This document shows, in pieces, positions 23,064 through 32,975 of a DNA stretch of 64,000 nt. How positions within the stretch are numbered: position 1 is the first letter of the stretch; every line of letters begins with the position of its first letter. The notes under the pieces were generated by a model. It searched no databases. It had not been told where the DNA came from and saw only the letters and a list, made by a program, of their open reading frames with translations. The stretch is from Dipteris shenzhenensis. Its lineage: Eukaryota; Polypodiophyta; Polypodiopsida; Gleicheniales. The translations under genes and the position numbers were made by a program. Where the stretch lies: assembly GCA_047967505.1 (NCBI GenBank), contig CM106541.1. One strand, given 5' to 3'.

Positions 23064-24150
23064 ATGTTTAGCTTCTACTTTGTATCCGAGACCGTGGGTA
23101 TTAGTCTTTCCTCATGATACATTGATAAAGAGACGAGCCTTCCTTTTTCTCCTTACATGCCACCACGAAGGTTGGAGACCTTCTAGGGCCCCTCATTGGG
23201 AGAGTTATCAGGTTTTGCTCTTTTGCAAAGGATCTTCTCGCGGAGGCTTTGAAGATCCCGAGTAAATAGAAAGTTCACTCTATTTTTCTGGCTTTCTATT
23301 CATGCAGGGATTGCAGTGAACAGGTGGAGGTCTAAGACCCCACTTGTCCTAGGTGCTCGTCTGCTGCTCATGAGTCGATTCATCATTGCCTTTGGGATTG
23401 TAGGCATGCGAGAGCCATTTGGATGGGAATTGCCAGGGTCCTCAGTACTTTTGCTCCTTCTCATTTCTTCGTGGCGTGGGGATCAGTGGCTTGGCTCTCT
23501 CTATCAAGGCCTCAGATCTTCTATGAGTGGCAAGATGCTTCTTGGGCCATATCGATTCAACGTCACCTAGTTGAGGCTTGCTCTCTTGAGGATGTGCATA
23601 TCTCCCACTATAGACCAATACATGCTAATGGGGATACAACTTGGGAGATACTGGCTAGCATCATTGCTTGGCATATTTGGAGGGCTAGATGCACAGAGGC
23701 CTTAGACGGATCTTAAGTCCATCCCTCGCACACCTTGGCCAGTATTTGGGCTGACACCGTTCACACACTGATGGCCAATTGGGCGAGCATGCAGGGTTCT
23801 TCCCGAGCAACCTTAGCCAGGAGGGTTATATTCCTTAGGGAATGGAAGGGTTCCCCCTTTTTCTTAGAGACTACAGTAGGGTTGAGGTGGCACTTTCAAC
23901 CTCAACCTTGGTTTCTTTCCACCTCATTCTGAGTTTTCTGTTCCCTATTTCAGGGGGGTTTCCTCATGCATAGCATGATGTACTTCTATTTTGAGCTTGC
24001 TCACGCGGGTTTTTTCAAACTTAATAGAAGTCTTTTTCATGGAAAAAAATAAATGTATATGCATATATACATTTATCAATGCATGGGGGGACATACTCGA
24101 TAAATGTTTAACTTCACCTTGTATCCGAGACCGTGGGCATTAGTCTTTCC
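23064..24150 (+). mobile_element. 5'-truncated LINE with flanking 47-bp direct repeats
   Basis: Flanks 23064-23111 and 24104-24150 share TGTATCCGAGACCGTGGG and surrounding bases (about 47 bp, a few differences). Between them the plus strand encodes, in shifting frames, TCPRCSSAAHESIHHCLWDC (a zf-RVT-type Cys/His tail), IWMGIARVLS, a WHIWRARC block and a 3' region. This ends in a short A run at 24041-24049. It lies about 40 bp upstream of the ABC gene start codon and in the opposite direction, so it has probably displaced that gene's promoter. Confidence 0.75.
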
Positions 24151-24820
24151 ACTTGAATAGTGCCAACAATAGGTAGTTGCTAGGGGGAGAGCCTACTCCA
24201 ATTCAATTTCATTTCTTCTATGAGTCAATTGCACACCTTGTCTCACTAAAACGCCCTTCGTTCCACTGTCGCGCCCCGGATGTATTATTTCGCATGAACC
24301 AAATCAGCCTGTCATTCATGGATCTGACGGAGCCCTGTGTGAGCTTTCAAGAAGCTTTGTGTGTGCGCTGCAGAGTGTAGGTGGCCATTTTTTCATTGGT
24401 TAGACAGAGCAGGTTGTTAGCTCTCGATTTCTAGAGGAATATTGACGGCAATGCTCACAACCAGATGGCAAGTTCAGATTGGAATGGCGCACAGATGCTC
24501 AAATTTGCACCCTCAAGAATGGAGGTGCCAATTTGAGCATCAATGGTGCTCCAAGTCTACTTCAAAGTTTGAGCCAGCCACCAACGGTGCATTTCTTGTC
24601 TCGTGTGCACTCCACCTAAGAGGACACTCGTGCCAACCCCGTGCTTCTCCAAATCACTTCTGCATGACATATGAATTCTCTGATGCAAACACAGCCAAAC
24701 CAAAATTGAGATGAAGGTGATGTGGTAGAAATCCAGCCAATGGCTCTTCACACTTAGAATCACATGGGCGACTGCCAATTTAAACCACATATTCTTGCAA
24801 AAGTGTCGGTGATACAGGAT
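24151..24820. other. No gene recognised
   Basis: Short frames of mixed composition without domain similarity or TE termini. Confidence 0.45.
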
Positions 24821-24824
24821 GGAC

Positions 24825-25046
24825 CCCACAACGAATTCCCAGTTCTTAATGGAGCCATTTGGAGGAGGAAGGTGCAGGCAAAGTAGTTCTCAAGCTGGTA
24901 CATTCCATGTCATGTCAAAAGCTCCACAACGTCACCCCACAGTGAATTCCCAGTTCTTGGTGGCGCCATTCGGAGGAGGGGAAAGTGCAGGCGAAGTAGT
25001 TCTCAAGCTGGTACATTCCATGTCATGTCAAGAGCTCCACAACGTC
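24825..25046. repeat. Two-copy tandem duplication, about 113-bp unit
   Basis: The block from ACCCCACAACGAATTCCCAG to CTCCACAACGTC is repeated head to tail at about 24938-25046 with a few substitutions and a small indel. Confidence 0.9.
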
Positions 25047-27886
25047 ACAAATTCACCAAGCAAGAGCCTTTGCATAACTGGCCTCTAACCTCAATCCCTC
25101 GTATCGGGTTCACATCTATGAACTCCTAGTGCAAGTCGTGGGTGACATCGCCATTTCTGGTGATCAATGGCTCACTCTCATCACCTAATGTCATTGATTA
25201 GGCCGCAAACAAACTAACCACCCAAGCGTGGGCAAAAGGGATGTGCCTAATGTGGCCACCAAGTGTGTGATTTTGACTTGATCCGCAAAAAATGCAGATG
25301 CCCATGAGCATGAGCTGCCTCAACCTCCCGCCCATCCATAAAATGCATTGACAAGGGGTTTTGAACCGTACCCCATCTAGATAACATGTCCACGTAGTGA
25401 GTTGAACACACTGCCCACCCCTTCTCTCCCATGGGCAAGTACCAAGTGTTGTGTACCCACCCTTAGAGACCCCGTTTTAAAAACCATGACCAGCAAAAAG
25501 GGGGGAGGGTGGTAGGAGCGCCCGAATGGAGGTGAGGCGAGGGGGTTGGCCTTCCTAAGCTATGAACTTATCAAGTATACAAGTTTTGGCCAACATTTTC
25601 TTATTCAAGATCTCTAGCCAAAATCATATGCTATCCAATCAAGCAGTGTCCTTCTTCCACCATCTATTATGATAGTTGGCTATGTCATCGCTTGGTTCAA
25701 AGGCTAGTTGCCTCATGAAGGCTTTAGTGCAAGTGACCATGGAAGTAACTTGCTCGAAATCCAATAAGAAGGGGAATTCACCTCCACGTGACCTGTATTT
25801 TCTTTCATCTCACGTTTACAATCTCCTCATCAATAGTTGACCTCCACATGTCTGACACAATTTACTAATGGAATGGCAATGTTTAAGGAGTTTGACAAGT
25901 CAAGTATGCTACTAAATTTTCTAACTACACGTTTATTTTATTTTGTATTTTTGTGTTTTCTTAGCATGTGATATTATTTGCGAATATATTTACAGTACTT
26001 TATTTGGAAGTTTGGAAAAAAAAAACTTCAAGGAAATTTATGGAAATTGGTATAAGTATAAAAGCATAGTCATTTGGAACTTTTATAAAGCAATGAGATA
26101 GTTTCAAACATTTGCACTCTTGCTATCTTTAGTTTTCTACAAAAGATCACTTGATAAATATTTTGAGATGCTTGGAAGCATGGGTTTATCTTGGAATACA
26201 AGGAGGACAAGTTATTGGATCGCATTTCCCTTCAAAGGTCCCTATTCCAAGAATTTGGTATGGTTTATTCACAAATTTTGATTTGTTTGGATTCAATAGT
26301 TTAAAATGTTTGTGGTTTTCAGCTATAATTTGTGTTATTTTATTGTAGTTACTATGTCACAAGTGTACTACTAAATTTTCCAAATGCAAGCTCATTTTAC
26401 TTGTTATTTATGTGTTGTCCTTGTATGCCATATTAGTTTTGTTGTTTTAGATTCAATAATAAATGTAATATGTGGTGTTTCTTTGTAATTTACTAATTCA
26501 ACTGTGCTACTACATTTCCTATATGCAATTTTATTTTGTTTGTTATTTGTTTCCTTTGTATGTGATATTAGTTTTGTTTGTTGCCTTTTACCATGTTATA
26601 TGTGTTGATGTTTTTTATATTTAAATTTTATTTTAGCATGTTTGATTTGGTTAACCATCATTGGACAATCAAGAGCTTTTAATATTATTTATATTGGCAC
26701 TTTCAATTATTTGCTGCCAAGTATATGTGTTTTTGAATGTTTAAATTTCAATCAATAGATTTTTGTATGTAATTGGGCTTTAATTTTTGCTTAATTAGAT
26801 ACTATTGTGAAACATGTCATGTTTGTTTATAGTTTGTTGATGTTGAATGTTATATTATATAAGGTGGAAAGTGTATGAAACCATGGAGGTCCCTTGGAAT
26901 AAGAAAAAGGTGGACACCCATTTTCAAATTGATGTAGAGAATGCACGGTTTCTAAAGAAGAATGACTCCTATTTAGCAAGTAAAAGTGATTTACTAAGCC
27001 TCTAAAATACAGGAAAACATGTATGGACATGCGGTTAGATGGGAAGACATATCTAGTAGATCCATGTTCTTGTCAAGCTCCACAATTCCATGGGTTGACC
27101 AACTTTATAGTAGGATATTGTCAAAGGTTAAATGATCAAGGAGCAAGTAGCCTTCACACACAATATCAAGCTCTAATTTGCAAAATATATAGAAAAATTA
27201 TAATGTTACACGCTTGGACTCAACATTTGGTATCATCTATACAAGCTACAAGTGTTCAAATAGCCAAGTACAAAACACAAAATGTTGGCATAGAGACAAA
27301 AATTAAGAATTACAACTAAAAATTCAAAGCTACTCAATTGAGAGATTACTGTTGTAATGTAGTTCACTTATAGATGCAAAATACATCTCTGAATTATGAG
27401 GTTGAAGGGTTGAAAAAAACATAAGAATTTATTAAATATACCCTGATGGGTCCAAGACATTGTAAGAGAAAATTGCATCCAAGAAAAGTGGTACTGGAAG
27501 TATCAAGCAAGAGCTTCTAATACTATTTTAGAACTCGTATTTGTCCATGCTGAACACTTTGGTGCTATGGGAGAAGTGTTAATGAAAAAAAAGTTAGAAT
27601 CTACTACACAACATTCCAAATTCGAAAGTATAAAATTAGAGATAATGTCTAAGTCGATGCACAAAGTTGTGGAACAATTCAATACACCTAATGCACAAGG
27701 AGTATGTGATACTACAAGCATAAGAACATGGGGAGTATGTTATACTACAAGAATAAGTACTCATGCATATCAACTTATATGTAAGAGCTTTAAAAAAGCA
27801 TGCCTTTCTATGGGAGCAAACATTTAGGGCCCCACTTCCGAAACCAACCAACGTCGATAAGGCTTGGCAAGGTCTCAATTGGGTCA
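25047..27886. other. Intergenic, partly very AT-rich
   Basis: About 25880-26880 is T-rich and repeats phrases such as TATGTGATATTAGTTTTGTT. Plus-strand frames at 27023-27319 and 27567-27827 are free of low complexity but match nothing I know. The right edge at 27886 is an inversion breakpoint. Confidence 0.45.
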
Positions 27887-28023
27887 TCTGAAGTCATCAG
27901 TGATGTCAGTGAGCATGTATGAGGTGCCTACTTAAGGACCTCACTCTTCTTCATTCTACAAGCAAGTAATGCAAGTATTATGAGTTTGTGTCCATTCTTT
28001 GCTTTCCTTTCAGTTTCCCAACA
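27887..28023 (+). repeat. 3' part of the 5' LTR
   Basis: This is colinear with 30225-30361 and ends in TTCCCAACA directly before the primer-binding site. Left of 27887 the sequence is unrelated to the LTR. Confidence 0.95.
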
Positions 28024-28035
28024 TGGTATCAGAGC
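28024..28035 (+). promoter_or_regulatory. Primer-binding site (tRNA-Met type)
   Basis: TGGTATCAGAGC directly follows the LTR end, the canonical position and sequence for plant copia-type elements. Confidence 0.93.
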
Positions 28036-28857
28036 ACTTTGATCCTCCTTGAGCCCATTTCTGCCACATCATCATCTTCTTCTTCACCATCTCTCCCTCT
28101 TCTTGCTTAAGCTTGTTCTCCTCCGGTTCTCAGCCATTTCCCACGTCCTTCCTGCTGAAGATCCATCTCAAAAGGGCGAACTTCTGGCTGAGAGGAATTG
28201 AAGAAAGGCGCGCCCGTTTCGTCGCCATTACACGAAAGTCGTCGACTGTCTCTTCTGCGTTTTCTCCTAGCTCACTTCATCTTTCTCTAATTCCTTTCAG
28301 GGGGAGTTAGTCCATACCTAGAGCTATCCTGTGCTGAAATATGAGCAGCAATGGCTGCATATTCAAGGAGAAAACAGTGAAAAACCAGTCGTTTTTGAAG
28401 GGGAAAGATATGGCGACCTGACACGTTTTTTCGCCTCTACTTCCCAGAGGACCTTCTGTGGTATATCAGCTCTCTTTTGCCTCAGAAACCCCCTTTTCCT
28501 TTGCTCTGAAGAGTAAGCTACAAGCCCTCCAAGTTCAGTCTTTTGGTTTTGACAGTTTTGACAAGCTTTTGAAGATGATGCTACATAAAATGCTACTCTA
28601 GCATTTCTGGTTTTTTGAATCTTTCAATAACTTCAGTACAAGTGTGGCTTCAGTTTTGTTTTGAATTACTAGACCTGGTTTTGATTGGAAAGTATTTATT
28701 TCACCCACTTCTATGAAGCATGTAAGAAGAAGCATCATTGATTGAATATTGGTCACTAGTCTTTGCTACATCAAGTGCTCATATTTTGGAAGTCTTTCAG
28801 TTATTTTTGCCTTGTAAGAGAGATAGACACTGCCCAATATCTGGGTTAGACCCTCTC

Positions 28858-29688
28858 ATGGCTACCCTATTTAATCTAGAGAAGTTCAATGGAAAGGGCT
28901 TCCACACATGGCAGATGAAGGTGAAATTTGCATTGATGAGGGAGAACTTATGGGGACTTGTCAAACCTACTCCTACCGCTTCTTCTACGGCCTCCAATGC
29001 TGGAGAATCCTCAACTCTGACACGACCGGCAAGGGATCCAGCTAGAGAAGAAAAAGCATACGGTATCATTGCTCTTGCTTTAGGAGATGATTATATTCAC
29101 CATATCTCTGACTTGGAGTCTCCTTCGGAAGCTTGGCAGAAGCTTGACATGATTTTTGGTGCTAGCTCTCACATCTCTAAACTATCACTTAAAATCTATT
29201 TCTTTGAATTGAAGATGGCTAGTGGTACTACTTTAGCAGCTCATGTCAACTATATGCGGAGTCTTATGACTCAATTAGCTTCTATCAACTCTCCTATTAC
29301 TCCAGATGATGCTATGGCAGTGTTACTTAAGAGTATGCCTGAAGATTATGATCACATAGTTACCACTCTGAAAAATCTTCCTAATCCTAATCTTGAAGGT
29401 ATTATCTCTGCCCTCCAAGAAGAAGAAAGGCATATGGAGCTCAGGAAAGGCAATGACACTGCTTATGCTGTAAAAGTCCAGAAGGGCAAGTATACCCCTT
29501 GCAATCATTGTGGAAAGACAAATCACCTTTCAAAGGACTGCTTCAAAATTAATCCATGCAAGCACTGTGGCAAGAACAACCATAATGAGAAGTTTTGCAG
29601 AGCCAAAGCAAAGACAGAAAATGCAAATCTACTTTCAGTTAATGAGCCTCCACAAGATGAGGCATCCTTTGAAGATTATGCATTTTAA
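28858..29688 (+). CDS. Copia-type Gag with two zinc knuckles
   Basis: I chose the Met at 28858 because MATLFNLEKFNGKGFHTWQM is the usual copia gag N-terminus. An open extension back to 28738 shows no similarity. The 276-residue protein has the UBN2 gag fold region (WQKLDMIFG, LLKSMPEDYDH, LQEEERHM). Two CCHC knuckles follow, CNHCGKTNHLSKDC and CKHCGKNNHNEKFC, both with C-x2-C-x4-H-x4-C spacing, then an acidic tail. The frame is intact. No pol follows before the 3' LTR. Its likely role is particle formation, and trans-mobilisation would need pol from a related element. Confidence 0.92.
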   Translation: MATLFNLEKFNGKGFHTWQMKVKFALMRENLWGLVKPTPTASSTASNAGESSTLTRPARDPAREEKAYGIIALALGDDYIHHISDLESPSEAWQKLDMIFGASSHISKLSLKIYFFELKMASGTTLAAHVNYMRSLMTQLASINSPITPDDAMAVLLKSMPEDYDHIVTTLKNLPNPNLEGIISALQEEERHMELRKGNDTAYAVKVQKGKYTPCNHCGKTNHLSKDCFKINPCKHCGKNNHNEKFCRAKAKTENANLLSVNEPPQDEASFEDYAF

Positions 29689-30064
29689 AACATCTCTATG
29701 TATGCTCCAGATCTCTCTCTTTATGTCAAGGTACTCAGCCTAGATAGTCCTCCAAAATGAATGAAAATAAACTATTGTGTTTTGTGTGTTTTGTAAACAC
29801 CTCTGGTCACCTTATGATGTAGGCCATGTGTATGTTTTGCTCCATGGTACCTCCTGCAGACATTGTGTGCATGTACATGCAGGGGAGATAACCATTGGAA
29901 GGTCTTTTTGTATCCCTTTTTTGTTTACCTTACACCCATGGGAACCCTTGCTAGCATGAGAACCTAGCCATAGGTTTATCCTTGACCACCATGAGATGGC
30001 ATGAGAAACTATGAGACTAGATGTATCCTTGACATAGCCTGAGGCATTCCCTTGAGGGGGGGTT

Positions 30065-30361
30065 TGTTGGGATATCTCAAGGTGTATGCCTCAGGCACAC
30101 CTTGGTTTCTATGTGTGAGTGCTAGAGGCACAGTTAGGTGCCCATAAGCACAGTTAGGTGGTGGAAGAGCCACATAGGATGATTGAGAGAATCTAGGAGC
30201 AGATTGAGGAGATGATTGTGGAGCTCTGAAGTCATCAGTGATGTCAGTGAGCATGTATGAGGTGCCTACTTAAGGACCTCACTCTTCTTCATTCTACAAG
30301 CAAGTAATGCAAGTATTCTGAGTTTGTGTCCATTCTTTGCTTTCCTTTCAGCTTCCCAACA
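30065..30361 (+). repeat. 3' LTR (297 bp)
   Basis: TGTTGGGA...TCCCAACA ends. Flanked on the right by TTAAG, the same 5 bp that borders the displaced 5' LTR piece at 42655-42659 (read on the minus strand). Confidence 0.95.
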
Positions 30362-31160
30362 TTAAGGTCTTTCTAGGTTGTTAAAGCCATGGGGTGGAGG
30401 TTTTAGCTGAGTTTGAGCAACAATTATGCCAATTCTTGCCACTAGAAAACAACTACTCAAGTGAAAAGTGAGCTTCAAGATGTTGAGGCATTGGTATAGT
30501 GACTTGTGGGAGGCATGCAATGACGGTTCGAGTTGAGCACCTAATTTGGATTGGAGGATCCTTTGCCCTAGTCTCCATTATAGATTGACTCATCTAAGGC
30601 CCATATGAATCCATATGTCCACCTCCCCTATGACTTTCTGTAGACCACCTTGCAAGGCTAGGTGGAAGAGTCCTTGACTTGTTGGTGCTCGCTAAATGGT
30701 GAAGATCCAAAGACTTTCCTTCTTGGAGATCCCTTAATGGGACCCTTCCCCTCTACATCATAGTCATGGATCACATGTGTAGCCATAGTGAAGTTGGATT
30801 TGAGAATTTTAGAGCAAAAAATGAGATTGATTTGCACATTGCTTCCAAAGCACTAAAACTGACATGGTGTTGAATCCATGCTCGAGTTGTCTCCACCACT
30901 TGCAAAAAATTGACAAACTTTCACCTCTATTACCCTTAGACTCCGAAGGAAAGGAGTTAAGGAAAGGCATTGATAAAGGCTTTGTTGAGGCCTTTCTAGG
31001 TCGTCAAAGCCATTGATCGTGACTTGCAGGGGCATTAACAGTGACTTTTGGGGGCATGTGATGATGGTTCGAGGTGAATGAGTGCTGATTGGATGGGGGA
31101 TCTCCTCCATGGATTGAAGGGAAATGAGTCCCATCATTTAGAGCACATTCCCACGTAGGG
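30362..31160. repeat. Tandem repeat array, unit about 0.55-0.62 kb
   Basis: The phrase TGACTT-T-GG-GGCATG-AATGA-GGTTCGAG occurs at 30500 and at about 31042, and CTTTCTAGGT-GT-AAAGCCAT at about 30369 and 30992. A third copy lies inverted at about 42655-43150. Its order fits if the segment 27887-42498 is turned back. Confidence 0.8.
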
Positions 31161-31919
31161 GAATTGTACACTCTAATTCTACCATTTTCCAAGAACTTCG
31201 CCTTCCTCATTGGCTATGGAGAAGCTCTTGTTAACATTGGGGGTTCGGGTGAAGTTAGATGTGAAAATAGGGAGGGATTGAATTTTGGTGAGATTGAGCC
31301 AATTTGTTGCTTGTATTGTGCTACTGCAAACGAGCTTGAAACTGAGGGAATTAGCTACCGCACTAAAGAGGTAGCGATGTTTTCGACACAAAGTTCTCGA
31401 ATGTACGGCAAACAATCAACCATTTTGTTCGTTGCTGCACGACGGGAATGTGCTCTTGGAGCCTGTTCACCTGAAGGCTCTGGTTTGCAAAACTACGAAT
31501 GTCCAACTTGGTACATGTATGGCTGGTGTTTTCTGGAAATCCTTGCGGGGTGCTTGCTCTGGAGAAGGGGCTAGCAAAAAAACAGGTTGCCGGTCAATCG
31601 TGGGCAAGCGATGGGGTGGTTTGGAGACCTGTCTCGAGTGGATAGTCTCAATGAATGACCAGTGGCAATGTGCCAAGTGGCACTTGAAAGGCCACGATAC
31701 TAGCGCCAAAGTTCAAAATTTCAAATAGCTTTGGTGCCGTCTCCCTCAAGAATCTCCAAAGCCAAAGCTCTCACAACAACAAGCAGCCCCGATCTTCACC
31801 GTAATCTGCACAACTCGTCAGTCGCTAACAACGCTCGTAGAAGCGAACGTAACCGTGCATCCTCATCACTTTGAAGAACAGAGCAACGCCCGATTGGTTA
31901 TTGCCCTTCTTCCTCACTC
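31161..31919. other. Region upstream of the GNAT-BRCT gene
   Basis: Frames such as 31164-31574 plus have no recognised domain. The part just before 31920 is a reasonable place for a promoter and 5' UTR, but no clear TATA box was found. Confidence 0.4.
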
Positions 31920-32975
31920 ATGCGGCCCAAAACCACCCGCGTAGATGCTCATCCATCACCCACTACATGCCTTTCCATATGTACGTTGCCACTCCTTATG
32001 CCTTCTCCGGAGAATGAGCTGCATATTCCCTTCATACTGTTTTGTTGTCGAATCTTTTCCTTTTGACTCTCGCATTGATACGGGTTGGACCGACTTGCCC
32101 AGATAGGAAAGTTAAAAGAGCAATCTAAATCGTCTTCCCAAGATGAACAAGTAGCGAGTGTCTCATTGCAAAATTATCTGTCTCTCAGGTGACTGTAGGG
32201 TGGATATCCCGAAGGATCTTTTGTATGATCAGGGAAAGGACTTTATATCAATCAAAATCCCGCACAATGGTTGTGTGACAATCGCAGGTCTTGTATCCAT
32301 CTCATATATTATTGCTCTAATTTTTAAGAGCTTTTGCTGGACAAATCTACATCAGGAAGTTATGGACTGCTTGCCGGATACATAATACCAACATCATGCA
32401 TTTAAAATATAAGACAATGGGATTTCTTCTTATCAGTCAATGCATTGTGTATCGCACTACACAATTGATGCAAGTGGTTTAAATCAAGTTCTCATGCTGT
32501 CTCTGACCAGGGACTGAATCGAAGAGGTACATCACCCGGAGTATTAGGAACAATGAAATTTTCATGCAAGATAGTCAGGGTAATTCTACACTGCACTAGC
32601 AATATTACTATGTAGGGCATATTTTTAGAATAGTAGTTCCTTGACTTGGCTTTCAGGTTCTTTAATCCAGGAGAACAGTAGCAATTTAGTCTAGATTGAC
32701 TGATTTCAACGTGTCTTTTGTTTTCTCGAAGGCCCAAAGTTGCTGAAGGGGTTGTCCATTGAGCTTCTGAATCCCAAATCTCTAGATGTTCAAGGGCACC
32801 TGCTCTTAAAGGTGAGGTTCCTCTTTCCTGGATGGTTCTTTCTGCTGTGGGCGAGGGAGATAATGGTTGCATTTGAGCTCTGACACTTCTATCCATGCAG
32901 GCTGATAAAGGAGTAGAGCAGCAAAATGTTGTGCGTGTTTTTCCATCAAATTTCATGACGGCAAGACATCCCACA
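31920..32975 (+). CDS. 5' exons of the GNAT-BRCT gene
   Basis: The exon pair 32189-32287 and 32732-32811 joins in phase to give DIPKDLLYDQGKDFISIKIP and AGPKLLKGLSIELLNPKSLD. The proposed first exon 31920-31980 (MRPKTTRVDA...) fits the phase and has a good GTACGT donor, but rests on nothing else. The exon at 32901 reads ADKGVEQQNVVRVFPSNF. It meets a TGA at about 32982, so a donor before that is needed; GTTTCA at 32976 is weak. Confidence 0.6.

Larger units (their letters stand above)
27887..30361 (+). mobile_element. Gag-only copia-type LTR element (TR-GAG-like), 5' LTR cut by an inversion
   Basis: The 3' LTR is 30065-30361 (297 bp), with TGTTGGGA and TCCCAACA as perfect terminal inverted repeats. 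The 5' LTR remnant 27887-28023 matches its last 137 bp with two differences. TGGTATCAGAGC at 28024-28035 is the standard copia primer-binding site (initiator tRNA-Met). A G-run polypurine tract precedes the 3' LTR at 30054-30062. Inside there is only gag and no protease, integrase or RT. The missing LTR part lies at 42499-42654. Confidence 0.93.

Noticed and set aside
28738-28857. Upstream 40-codon extension of the gag frame
   Set aside because: No similarity to gag; MATLFNLEKFNGKGF at 28858 is the family-type start.
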